Position numbers and translations under genes: made by a program. From NCBI GenBank assembly GCA_023212725.1, contig JALBYF010000019.1, positions 1-64,000 of the forward strand: DNA of 64,000 nt, in the 5' to 3' direction. Below, in pieces: positions 29,796 through 39,697 of the stretch (the stretch's first letter is position 1; every line of letters begins with the position of its first letter). The DNA comes from Tranzscheliella williamsii. Lineage: Eukaryota; Basidiomycota; Ustilaginomycetes; Ustilaginales; Ustilaginaceae. The notes below the pieces were generated by a model. It saw nothing but the letters and a program-made list of their open reading frames with translations, was not told where the DNA came from and ran no database searches.

Positions 29796-32621
29796 ATGCT
29801 GGCGAGGCGAACTGCAACGGCAGCGACTAAAGTGGGTAGCGCCGCAGCACAACATGTACAGACTGCTACTCCAGCCGCAGCTGGGCGAGCAAGTCTTGTG
29901 TGCGTCTCGCATCCTTTCGCCACGACCGCGCGCAACGGCCTGGCTTTGGCCTCTGCGCCGCGATCCGCCTCTGCCAACTGCAGCTTCTCCAGTACGGCTA
30001 CCGGCCACCGTGACTCACGTCGAGCAGGCCCATCTGCACAGACGCCCTACCGACCACGTCGCCACGAGTCAGACTCCCAGCGTCTGAAGCGCGGCAAGAA
30101 GGATGAGTACGTCCGAAGGGCACAGGAGCAAAAGCAGTTCGAGTTCCAAGGCTTCGGCCTGCCGGACCCGCCGACGGGGCAAGAGGTGGCTCGTCAGCTC
30201 GTAGACCGGATCGTTGCTCTGAGCGAGGATGCCGACTTGCCTGGCAGACTTGTGGCGTACGGCTTGAAGGGCCGGGCGGCCCAGCTGTTGCGCTACAAGC
30301 ATAATTCGGAAGCTGCCACCGGTGAAGCACAGAAGGCGAATAGCGCGGCAGAGAGCACAGCGGCTAGTCTCGAGGAGGTCAGGACACTTTTCGCAATCTG
30401 GGCCGAGCAGGCTACAGAGGTTGTGCCTCGGCTCGGGCTCCGCTACGACGCTTCGTTGCTCGGCACCAAAGGCTCACAAGCTGGCTCGGAGCCTGAGACG
30501 GACTTTGCAGCGTCTGGCCTCGCTGCTTTTCGCGACATGGACAGTGTGGTCTCGTCCTACACGATAGAAGGGAAAGACTGCCTCTCACGATTCTGCGTTT
30601 CGGCCTTTCTCGACTGGGCGCAGGAAGGTCTAACCTCGTTGCTCCACTCGACCTCGTCCAACATGTCGCTGCCTGGGTCTGACATGGAGCAGGCCTCTCT
30701 GGTGGCATCGCAGTTGCACCTTTTGCGGCAATCCACCGATCTGCGACTGCCTGTTCACCGCTATCCGATCGCACGTACGCTGACTCGCCAGATCCACCTG
30801 CATGTCGGACCCACCAACTCCGGCAAGACACACGGCGCCTTGGTGGCGCTGTCGAAAGCGAGGACCGGCGTGTTTGCCGGACCGCTGAGATTGCTAGCGC
30901 ACGAAGTGTGGGAGCGCTTCAACTCGGGGACCATCTCGCCAGGCGTGCCTGCCAGGGCGTGCAACCTGATCACGGGTGAAGAGCAGCGCTTGGTCGACAT
31001 CAACGCTGGGCTCTACAGCTGCACGGTCGAGATGGTCAGCTTGCAGCGCGCCGTCGACGTCGCGGTCGTCGACGAGATCCAGATGATCGGCGATGCGCAG
31101 CGGGGCTATGCCTGGACCGACGCTGTACTCGGCATTCCAGCCAAAGAGCTTCATCTGTGCGGCGAAGCGTCGACCATTCCTCTGATCCGCAGAATGGTGG
31201 AAGCGTGTGGCGACGTGCTGAAGGTGCACGAGTACAAGAGGCTCACGCCACTGAGCATCGCGGACAAGAGCCTTGACGATGATCTGACGCAGATTCGGCG
31301 CGGCGACTGCATAGTCTCTTTCTCGCGCTCCGGCATTTTCAATTTGAAGCGCGAGATCGAGAGCAAGACGGGTCTGCGCTGCGCAGTTGCGTACGGGGCG
31401 CTGCCACCGGAGACCAAGTCGGAGCAGGCCAAGCTATTCAACGAAGGCAAACTGGACGTGATGGTCGCCTCGGACGCGATCGGCATGGGCCTCAACCTGA
31501 AGATCAAACGTGTCATCTTTGACACGATGTCAAAGTGGAACGGTAAGGAGCAAGTCGTGCTTTCGGCAAGCCAGATCAAGCAGATTGCGGGGCGGGCGGG
31601 ACGTTACGGCACCAAGCGAGCGGACGACGAGCCGGACGGCGGCATTGTCACCACACGGCACGAGGAGGAGCTCGACATCTTGCGGCAGGCGCTCGATAGC
31701 CCCCTCCGACCGGTCGACAGGGCCGCGCTGCAGCCTAAAAGCGAAACTCTCGCCAGCCTGGCTGCCATGCTGCCAGCCACGCCTCCCGCTGCTCGACGTC
31801 GCCAGTCGGGCTCGACGCTGCAAGATGCCAGCAAGAAGACTAGCACGGCTCACAGCAGCAGTGGTCACAGTGGATTCCGCACACTGTCGGAGATCTACAC
31901 CGACGTGTCGTTACTGTCTCGAATCGACTCGACGACGTACTTCATGTCCGATTTCAGCCAGCAGCACGCGATCTCTCCTTTGGTGGAGTCGGCCTCGCGG
32001 TCGCTGCTTACGGTGACGGAACGGGAGAAGTTTGCAAACGCGCCAGCCAGCACGCGCGACGAACGGGTGATGGCGTTTCTGACTGCTGCGGTAAGGCAGT
32101 TTTCTCTGGGCGGACTGGTTGGGTTCGACGGATGTGCGGACGGACTGGGCATGCTCGAGGTCGAAGAAATGACGACGGAAGCTATGACCGAAGCGCGCAC
32201 CGCCGCTGCTGAGTCGATGCGCTCGGGCTCGACGTCGACGGCGGCCAAGGAGTCTCCATCGCTGGCGGGATATCTGCCGGCCAACCATCCGCTGCTGAAC
32301 GTAACGACGCTGCTGCTGCTCGAGTCGCTACATCGCTCCATGTCGCTGTATCTGTGGCTCAGCTTCCGCTTTCCGCTCGCCTTCTGCTACCGCGCCGCAG
32401 TGGAAACACGCAAAAAGACCATGGAAGAGGGGATCGAGTTCGTCCTCGAGGGCATCCGCTTCGGCCGCGCCAGGAGGCTTCGGGCGCTAGGCAGGACGCA
32501 AGAGGCCGAAACTGTATTGCAGAAACCCGCCTGGAGGAAGAAGGATCTCGAACACGAGCGACGCCAGCTTGATCAGGCCTCCGACACGTCAGCTTCCGCC
32601 GTCCTGCCTCCGTCGATGTGA
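29796..32621 (+). CDS. SUV3: mitochondrial RNA helicase SUV3
   Basis: 941 residues from the first ATG (MLARRTATAATK). The N-terminus is Arg/Ala/Thr-rich without acidic residues, a likely mitochondrial presequence. Superfamily-2 helicase motifs: Walker A GPTNSGKT (about 339), DEIQ (about 426), then SFSRSGIFNLK, GALPPETKSEQAKLFN, VASDAIGMGLNL and QIAGRAGRYG (about 595). Suv3 unwinds RNA and, with the Dss1 nuclease in yeast, forms the mitochondrial degradosome. The C-terminal part contains the SUV3 cap (LLLLESLHRSMSLYLWLSFR). It is divergent from DPH6 with a common TATA element. Confidence 0.95.
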   Translation: MLARRTATAATKVGSAAAQHVQTATPAAAGRASLVCVSHPFATTARNGLALASAPRSASANCSFSSTATGHRDSRRAGPSAQTPYRPRRHESDSQRLKRGKKDEYVRRAQEQKQFEFQGFGLPDPPTGQEVARQLVDRIVALSEDADLPGRLVAYGLKGRAAQLLRYKHNSEAATGEAQKANSAAESTAASLEEVRTLFAIWAEQATEVVPRLGLRYDASLLGTKGSQAGSEPETDFAASGLAAFRDMDSVVSSYTIEGKDCLSRFCVSAFLDWAQEGLTSLLHSTSSNMSLPGSDMEQASLVASQLHLLRQSTDLRLPVHRYPIARTLTRQIHLHVGPTNSGKTHGALVALSKARTGVFAGPLRLLAHEVWERFNSGTISPGVPARACNLITGEEQRLVDINAGLYSCTVEMVSLQRAVDVAVVDEIQMIGDAQRGYAWTDAVLGIPAKELHLCGEASTIPLIRRMVEACGDVLKVHEYKRLTPLSIADKSLDDDLTQIRRGDCIVSFSRSGIFNLKREIESKTGLRCAVAYGALPPETKSEQAKLFNEGKLDVMVASDAIGMGLNLKIKRVIFDTMSKWNGKEQVVLSASQIKQIAGRAGRYGTKRADDEPDGGIVTTRHEEELDILRQALDSPLRPVDRAALQPKSETLASLAAMLPATPPAARRRQSGSTLQDASKKTSTAHSSSGHSGFRTLSEIYTDVSLLSRIDSTTYFMSDFSQQHAISPLVESASRSLLTVTEREKFANAPASTRDERVMAFLTAAVRQFSLGGLVGFDGCADGLGMLEVEEMTTEAMTEARTAAAESMRSGSTSTAAKESPSLAGYLPANHPLLNVTTLLLLESLHRSMSLYLWLSFRFPLAFCYRAAVETRKKTMEEGIEFVLEGIRFGRARRLRALGRTQEAETVLQKPAWRKKDLEHERRQLDQASDTSASAVLPPSM

Positions 32622-35454
32622 GCGGCCCTCCCGACCTATGCGCGCGCATTAGCGATCAGACTTTGGAAGCTGCATATAGTCGCTTCCATATACTATGGAT
32701 ATATGCAAGCTTACAACAGTTCGCCTTGATCGCTACTCATGCATTCTATTCATAGTCGGTCACAGCCACAGCTTGTACTTGTACGGTACGGTATGCTCCT
32801 TCATCATTCCGAATTTCATTTCGGATATGTCGATGAATATCTCGGAACAGCGATAAGCTGGCACCCGCATGTGCACCACTATGTTAGCCCAGCTGGAAGG
32901 AACGAGGGGAACTACAATGGCTGGGGGAAACTGTAGGCTGGCTGGTCGCGGAGAGATCCGAAGCTAGAGCGCAACTGCTGAAGCTGGTTGTGGCGTCGCT
33001 GCGGCCGAGGCTTCTAGTTAGCACAGCGCGCATGGCTTCGCCGGGCAGGCAGTCCGGATGCGAACGCACTACGAAACGGACGGCAAGGGGCAAGCTTACC
33101 CCACCCTCAGCACATGGACGTCTATGCGTCTATGCGCTGTCGAAGCACAACTAGCTACTTCTTGGCATGTCCGCAGAGTGATATTTTGGCAACGAGCGAG
33201 TGTGAGTGGAGGCTCTCGAGCCCGGTGAGGTGATTTACAGATTCGCATTGTGATTGGTGCTAAATCTCCGCAGCTTCATCGCCCAATCATCACCATCACA
33301 ATTCTCCGCCTCGTTTTCTTTGTCGTCCGCGGCTCAGCGCGGTCACAGCCGCCTTCGTTGCGGTCCGCTGCTAACTCCAATCAAAGACACATAACAGCGT
33401 ATGCGGTCCGCTTCCCTTCACTCGAGACTGTGGAAATGCGAAGGTATTGGCCGGTGGGGACGAGACAACATGGACATTCCTCTTGTTCAGACTGCGTGGC
33501 GGCCGAGCTTGGCGCCGGTCTCGGGCATTCAACTGCGGACGATGGGCAGGAAAATGATATGTTGTGTGCTGGGGTCCACCGACGGGACGAAACGGGGCCT
33601 AGACGGAACGGGACGGAGTCTAGACGGAGCGATCCGCGTGTTGAGGATGCTGTAATGGTCAATGCCTGCTGCCTCCTCCCCCACGGAGAGCCAACCGCGG
33701 TCAAGCTCATTGGCCGCGACAGTCACAGTCACAGTATCTTATCTCTCGAACAATCCCAATGCACAGTGGGGTTGAGCGACGCGCATAATAGTAACCGCAA
33801 TTATACGCACACGTTCTTTTATTCCATGCATGCCAAGAAGCGGCACTTTTTCGGCCTTGCGTTGTTGACGTGACGAGCTGGGCGATCCCGCTCTGTGCAG
33901 TCCGCCTTCACAAATCCTCCGAACCGTCACAAAAAGCAAAGGGCGAATATTATGCTTATGCGTCTCCATCCCATATTCAATATTGTTCAACTATTCCAAC
34001 TCGAACGGAGGCTTTTGCTACTCGATATCAACTCGCTAGAGCTGACGAATTGCTTGGCAGACTCGTATGGGATGGGATCGCTGTCAGAAAATGCCAAATT
34101 TAGCGTCCTCTTGGCAACGACTCAGCCATTATTCTCAATCCTCACTCGCGACTGCCTCTACTCAAGCTCCCCTATGAGCATCCCGCATTCTCTGCGCTCG
34201 ACACCACATCGAGCGTCTGCAGGACGAGGCGCGGATGGCCAGGCGCACTGCGTCAACCCCGCGTCGTAGTGGTCCAAGCAGTGAAACGAGGAAACCGGCT
34301 CAGAGGTCGGGTCTATTATGCGTGCATGGCAGACATTCCGATCCTGATGCTGGTGGCCATCACCTTCCATGTGCGTGCACAGCTTTGACTCGTCAGCATA
34401 ATCACGGTAAGTTATCGCTTGTCCACTTTGAGGCCCGCTCGCAGTTGCGATCCTCTTATCGGTGACGAAAGCATTTCTCCTTCGTCGGCCCGAACGCTGC
34501 GGCACTACGCTTGCACTGCGGAACCATCCTTTCCCGTTGTGAGAAGAGCCGTTCGCCAAAGCGTGAAAGCTTCGCGTGTCTGCGGTTCATTCAGTTGCGA
34601 TGAGAGGGTGCAAGCAGCGACTAGCTTGCCCTGCTTATCCAGAGGCTAGGGCATCGAAGCGTTGCAGGGACTCGGCCTAGTAGCTCCAATGCGGTGCATT
34701 AGTGTCTCGGCGACCCCTCTTTCGTTCGCGTGGCGAGTTCTGCTAAAGCCTGCTAAGCCTTCCCGCCTCCAAGGTTGTCCAGTTTTGCTTGATGCAGAGC
34801 TGCTGATGCCGCGTGCTTCGCCTTGTTCAGCGAGGCCACGTTCATCACCGCTCGTGCCCCTTTTCTCGCCCAGTAAACCTATTTTAAAACCCACGTTGCG
34901 TACTCATGTGGCCCTATGCAACCAGAGCGGCATTGCGATGATGGCAGTGCAGCTAGCCAAGGCCAAGACTTGACACTGGAATGAGCCAGCCTGTCGGTCC
35001 TGTCGCTTCGGGCGGTACCAACTGCATTCAATGTCGATGCTCGCCACCTCATCCTCCGTCACCCGTATGCATCCTGCACCCCACCCAGCGCGCTTGCCTT
35101 GCACGGCACTGCTTTCGGTCCGGCATTTGGCCCCTCCGTCACTGATCTCGTGCCACATTTGCGCATAATGCCAAGCTTCCTCGCATCAATCAGTAGGACG
35201 CCACTACGCAAAGCAATCCTCCCTCCAAGCTGTGACGCTTCGCCCTCGTCTTTGACGTGCCGCCCCTTGCTCCCCCCACTCGTCCGCCCACAGTGGCGTA
35301 ATGCCATCGATGCGTGCCAGTGCTGTTGCCCGACACTGATGCACCCTTTCCTTTGTCGGACGCTACTGCGGCCTGCGCCTAGCCACTGTTTCTTGGCACA
35401 GATCTACCACTTCTCGCGGCTTCTGCTCGGCGCGGCGGGTTAGTCAAGCCGCCC
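32622..35454. other. 2.8-kb gene-free interval
   Basis: Downstream of SUV3 and of a small doubtful ORF. Several short open frames (for example 33250-33873, 34662-34973, 35099-35443) lack recognisable domains. A nested inverted repeat near 32671-32707 is listed separately. No tRNA was recognised. Confidence 0.5.
32671..32707. repeat. nested A/T-rich inverted repeat after SUV3
   Basis: Outer arms TGCATATA (32671-32678) and TATATGCA (32700-32707) enclose inner arms CCATA/TATGG around TAC (32686-32698). It lies 50-85 bp past the SUV3 stop. The TATATA content resembles yeast 3'-end efficiency elements, so a role in 3' processing is plausible. Confidence 0.55.
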
Positions 35455-35733
35455 CTAAGGTTTCGGAAGTTTCCTTCCATCTGAGGACGAGTCCAGCCTC
35501 GATTCCGCTTTGGTGTCAGGGGCGGTGACTGGCTTGTCTCGCTGCTCTCTTTCCTCTGTAGTGGCAGCGGAGCGGAACCAGTAGGGGCCGCCGAGGCAGC
35601 AACCCGCTGCGCCCAGCATCGCACCTTTTGCGTACTGTACATAACCCGGCTTTTCTTGGCTTGGCTGGGCAGATGCTGTTGCCGCCGCCGCAAACGGCTT
35701 TTGTCTGTCGCTGTTGACGAGGATCATGCGCAT
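35455..35733 (-). CDS. possible small protein, unknown
   Basis: 92 residues from an ATG (MRMILVN; the next in-frame ATG is 2 codons on). It contains a compact central segment GYVQYAKGAMLGAAGCCLGG followed by PYWFRSAATTEEREQRD. The YAKG-x5-G pattern faintly recalls CsbD/Hmp1-like small fungal proteins, but this is weak. The gene would be divergent from the LrgB-like gene, with A/T-rich TATA-like sequence just upstream on this strand. It may equally be a chance ORF. No function is proposed. Confidence 0.35.
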   Translation of the reverse strand: MRMILVNSDRQKPFAAAATASAQPSQEKPGYVQYAKGAMLGAAGCCLGGPYWFRSAATTEEREQRDKPVTAPDTKAESRLDSSSDGRKLPKP

Positions 35734-36186
35734 ACAGTATACTTATAGATAGACCGTTCTCATAGAAGCTTATGCACCGCCTTCTTGCTCGGACAAGAAC
35801 GGCTCCATCAGCTTATATTACACCAACAACCCACCCAGCCCCTCCCCGTCGGCTCTGTCAATCTGCGGCCCATTCACCTTGCACGTTTATCAGATCCTGC
35901 CTCCCTTCTCTCTCCCCGGCAAAGCAGCCCTTTGTCAGCCTACCTGTCCGCCCACAGTCTCCTTATATTGGCCCGTCCACTGCCTACTTATATTGGCCAT
36001 CCCCGAAGCTTATCGCTCCGCTTACATCTTTCCCATATTATCTCAGCAACCCTCCGTTCTCAGCCTTGTCTGCATCGCCTGTTCCGGTTTCCTATCCCTC
36101 TATCGTATCGTCATCGCCCGTCCTGGTTCGAGTACCGTCCATCCGATAAGCGAGTGGTAGCTCATCCGCCACGAGCCCCAAGTGTC
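35734..36186. other. leader/promoter of LrgB-like gene
   Basis: C/T-rich plus-strand sequence with several TTATATT-like motifs (near 35812, 35962 and 35988). The LrgB-like frame is open through most of this region but has no ATG before 36187, so it is treated as leader. Confidence 0.5.
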
Positions 36187-39100
36187 ATGGTCATCACAGA
36201 TCCTGCGCCCTCCTCGCTAGGTACCGTGTCGGCAAACACATCTAGCGCAGCGGCACCCGGCCCATATAGACGCTCATTAAGAGGGCGGTCTCGCCTCTTG
36301 CCCTCACCAATGCCACTCGATGAGCTCTCCGCTCGGACCCCCGCCATGCATGCTTCAGCCTCAGCTTCATCCTCTTCGTCGCCGCCGTGTAGTCCTTGTT
36401 CCGTAATGACCCTTGACAACGCAAGGGACGCCACTGGAGCGAAGCTTCAGAGTACATCAGCCGCCGCCAACCCGTCCAGTTCTGCGGATGAGGTCCCAGA
36501 CCAACCCAGAGGCTCTGCTCCTTTGTCGCCATCCTCAAGACGTTCGTCGGACTCCTCTCAGTTTTCAAGCTCTTCACGGTCATGTCATTCCTACGAAAGG
36601 GTCGACAAGATCACCTCTTCCGCGCATGTCTTCCTCGCCTTCCGGCTCATGTGGGCCAACAAAAAGGGTGATCTCTTCACTTCATGGGTCCACGTGCCCC
36701 TCGGCATCACTTCGATGCTTGTCTTTGTCTGGGGCATCAAGCTCGGTATGGACAAAGCGCCATTCCGCTTCCCTTCGCCCGTCATTGCCATGGTGGCCCT
36801 CTTCGCCATCCTCCTGGTGCTGGACTACTTTTCCACTACCGAGTGGGTGCAGCGCCGTACCACCCAAAAGCGGGCCCCTAACTCTGCTACAGGAAGCGGT
36901 GAGGAAGGCACGAGTCATGAAAAGCAGGGTGCCGTCGCAGGCGACCGCCCTGCCCCGAAGAAGAAAGTGCTTCTTACGCCGGTGCTCAAGCTCCTTGAGG
37001 CGCCATGCGATTTCTGTCTGCGCTACATGTCGGTCATGTTCACCCCCAGTTTCATCCTGATCCCTGCGCGGGAGCTCATCGAGGCCAAGGAGATCGGCTA
37101 CATCACCGGCTGGTTTGCAGCCACCCAGATCCTCGCCCTCCTCTTTCCTGTCTACTTGCACAAGCTGATCCGCGCCATTGGCGACCGGGTCCGCGAGAAA
37201 AAGGAGAGGAAACAGCAGCGGAAGGAGAAGCAACTGGCGAGCCGGCGCGCCTCCATCGCGACCATTGTCAGCATCACCGGCGGGACCGGCGCCAATACGC
37301 CCGTCGGCACATATCCTAGCCGCGACGGCACGGCCGCCGAAGAGAAGTTGAAAGGCGGGTATAAGCTCGGCTCGGTGGCGACGGGCCTTTCCGGCGTCAC
37401 CGCTGTTGCGACGGCGCCGCTGGTCGGGGCTGGGCGAAGCAGGGGGCGGCACGAGGACGACGACGTTGAGCCGACCGAGGACGAGCAGCGGCATATGACC
37501 CATGTCCAGCTCGAGACCGCGCGCCAGCAAGGCGACCCGTACGTGACGAGCCCCAAGGCCGAGCTCAGCGCCAGTCCCTTTCATCTAGCGGACGGGGAGA
37601 TGGCCGGGCCGCGCGCGCATCTGCATCGCGCCTCGTCGCTATCGTCCGCCGGCCGCAACGCGGCGCTGCCCAACTACGAAGGCTTCCGCCCCCATCACTT
37701 CGTCCACCATCCTCGCCTCCACCACTCCCACTCCCAGTTCGGCCACTCTGCAGGCGAGCGGAGAAGCAGATCCGCGGTCCGAGACTCGGCCGGCGCCTCG
37801 CACCAGCGCTCTGCGACATGCTCGCCCCACCGCCAGCCGCGCAGACCGCGGTCCGGTGGCAACGCCCACGCGTCCCCGCTGTGCCATTCGATGGCGCTCG
37901 GCGACGCCGCCGCGCAGGAACGACCGAGAAGCGCCTCGTCGCTGGCACCACGCAAGGGTGCCCTGGCGAGGACGCGCGGCCGCAGAACCGATGTGGCAGA
38001 GCTCCCGCTAAGCTTTGACGACTACAGTTTTGCACCACGCGGCGAGCTGCGGACCGGCTCGAGCGCGTTGGCGGGCGCCGACGAGACGCTGGTAGCGCCC
38101 ACGCGCACCGTCAACACTCCGACCGCACGTCGGAGCCGCGATAGCAAGTGCGGCGATGCGCTCGAGAAGCTTGACGACGATGGAATCCAGCTGGCGGTGC
38201 CGGAGCCGGCGGTGGTCGTGCCTGCCGTTACATTCCACTCGGACTACGATGGCCAGGCAGATGCACGCCGTGTCGACCGCCGGCCCAGCAAGGCAGACAG
38301 CCAGAAAACCGTGCTACACCGTGCCCAATCGCAGGCAAGCGAAGGCAAGGACGACACGGCCAAGACGACCGAAGTGCACGACCTGGAGCGCCAGACGAGC
38401 GCCGCCACGGACGGGGACGACGAGCCGGACGCTGTCGAGAGGCTCTCGGAGCGGATCGCCGACTTTATCACGCCGACGATCTTCATGTCGGTGCTGGTGG
38501 CCGGCTTGCCGCTCTTCTACCTGGTGGACCTCTCGCTGCCGCTCTTTCTGGCGATCAATCTGCTGACGTTCCTGGGCGCCATCTTGGTGGTGCCTCCGGC
38601 GATCCGGCGATACGCGCATCCGATCCTGACCACGTCGATTGCGACGCTGCTGATCATCTGGGGCCTCGGCGAGGCGCGCGGATGGCCGCTCAAGCAGACG
38701 CTGGCGTCGTACTCGGTCGATGCCAAGTACTCGGTGCTGTGGTCCATCGATCCGCCGTACACGGGGCCGGTGATCGGCGCGGGAGATGTGCTGTTTAGCA
38801 CGCTGGATGCGGGCATTGTCGCGCTGGCGATCCCGATGTATCGGTACCGGCGGGATCTGTGGCACCATCTGGTGGATATGCTGATGGTGCTCTTGCCGTG
38901 CTCGCTGCTGTCGTTGTTTGTGTGGCCGAGCATGGCGCGGCTGGTGGGGATCGCGCCCGAGCGCGCGCTCGCGTTCGCAAGCCGGTTCATGTCGACGCCG
39001 CTCGCCATCGAGCTCTCGCTGACGCTCGGCGCAGACGAGAGTATCACCGTGATCCTCGTCGTCATCACCGGCATCCTGATCTCGGTCTTCAAGGACCTCT

Positions 39101-39339
39101 TCTTCCGCCTGGTCCGCGTCGACCCCAACGACCAGCTCACCATCGGCATCGCCATGGGCTCCACCGCAGGCGCCATCGGCGCTAGCAGCCTCATCGCCAA
39201 ACCAAGAATCATGGCCATCGCTTCCCTCTCCTTCGTCCTCTTCGGCACCATCCTCCTCATTTTCGCCGCCATCCCCCCCGTTGTACACGTCCTCCGCTCC
39301 CTCGCTGGCGCTACCTCCACCGCAGGCATCCAGCTCTAG
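36187..39339 (+). CDS. LrgB-like membrane protein
   Basis: 1050 residues from the first in-frame ATG (MVITDPAPSS). Layout: ~135 disordered Ser/Pro/Ala-rich residues; a first membrane block at about 138-340 with the FLAFRLMWANKKGDLFTSWVHVPLG region and several TMs (LrgA-like position); a ~410-residue disordered, His/Arg/Ser-rich cytosolic insert; then an LrgB block at about 752-1045 with many TMs. Family marks include MSTPLAIELSLTLGADESIT, VILVVITGILISVF and GIAMGSTAGAIGASSLIAK. Bacterial LrgA/LrgB are holin-like membrane proteins, and the plant fusion PLGG1 is the plastid glycolate/glycerate transporter. In fungi the role is unknown; small organic-acid transport is an inference. Confidence 0.85.
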   Translation: MVITDPAPSSLGTVSANTSSAAAPGPYRRSLRGRSRLLPSPMPLDELSARTPAMHASASASSSSSPPCSPCSVMTLDNARDATGAKLQSTSAAANPSSSADEVPDQPRGSAPLSPSSRRSSDSSQFSSSSRSCHSYERVDKITSSAHVFLAFRLMWANKKGDLFTSWVHVPLGITSMLVFVWGIKLGMDKAPFRFPSPVIAMVALFAILLVLDYFSTTEWVQRRTTQKRAPNSATGSGEEGTSHEKQGAVAGDRPAPKKKVLLTPVLKLLEAPCDFCLRYMSVMFTPSFILIPARELIEAKEIGYITGWFAATQILALLFPVYLHKLIRAIGDRVREKKERKQQRKEKQLASRRASIATIVSITGGTGANTPVGTYPSRDGTAAEEKLKGGYKLGSVATGLSGVTAVATAPLVGAGRSRGRHEDDDVEPTEDEQRHMTHVQLETARQQGDPYVTSPKAELSASPFHLADGEMAGPRAHLHRASSLSSAGRNAALPNYEGFRPHHFVHHPRLHHSHSQFGHSAGERRSRSAVRDSAGASHQRSATCSPHRQPRRPRSGGNAHASPLCHSMALGDAAAQERPRSASSLAPRKGALARTRGRRTDVAELPLSFDDYSFAPRGELRTGSSALAGADETLVAPTRTVNTPTARRSRDSKCGDALEKLDDDGIQLAVPEPAVVVPAVTFHSDYDGQADARRVDRRPSKADSQKTVLHRAQSQASEGKDDTAKTTEVHDLERQTSAATDGDDEPDAVERLSERIADFITPTIFMSVLVAGLPLFYLVDLSLPLFLAINLLTFLGAILVVPPAIRRYAHPILTTSIATLLIIWGLGEARGWPLKQTLASYSVDAKYSVLWSIDPPYTGPVIGAGDVLFSTLDAGIVALAIPMYRYRRDLWHHLVDMLMVLLPCSLLSLFVWPSMARLVGIAPERALAFASRFMSTPLAIELSLTLGADESITVILVVITGILISVFKDLFFRLVRVDPNDQLTIGIAMGSTAGAIGASSLIAKPRIMAIASLSFVLFGTILLIFAAIPPVVHVLRSLAGATSTAGIQL

Positions 39340-39697
39340 CCCCCTCGACTTCCCCGCACGTAATGCCAGCACATTTCATGACCGCCTAGCCATGTCTCGC
39401 CCGAAGAGACAAGCCCCAACGCCATGGCCGTGTCCACAGCCACAATGCCGGTGCGCTGTCAGTCTGTATGGTTGAGCGTGGATCATCGAGGGTGTATTAT
39501 TATCGAGCATGTAGTATCGAGCGTGTATTATCGAAGCAGTATTATCGAGACTATACAATAGAGTGGCCGGGTAGTAGTGCATTGTGTTGTGCCGTGTCGT
39601 GCCCGGTGTGCATAAAGCGGAATTGCGGGGGAGGGTTAGTCGTGTAGATGCGTCTCGTCTGCGGAGGGACGTAGGGTGATGGGGCGAGCGGGCGCAG
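39340..39697. other. intergenic between convergent genes
   Basis: 3' flanks of the LrgB-like gene and the zinc-cluster factor. Contains a 14-bp tandem repeat at 39494-39552, listed separately. Confidence 0.5.
39494..39552. repeat. four degenerate 14-bp tandem units
   Basis: Units of the form GTATTATCGAGCNT at 39494-39510 (with a 3-bp TAT insertion), 39511-39524, 39525-39538 and 39539-39552. It sits between two gene 3' ends. Local slippage duplication is likely; a 3'-end or insulator role cannot be excluded. Confidence 0.75.

Noticed and set aside
38314..39372. 352-codon minus-strand ORF
   Set aside because: Antisense to the LrgB membrane block; Arg/Gln/Asp-rich composition without any domain.
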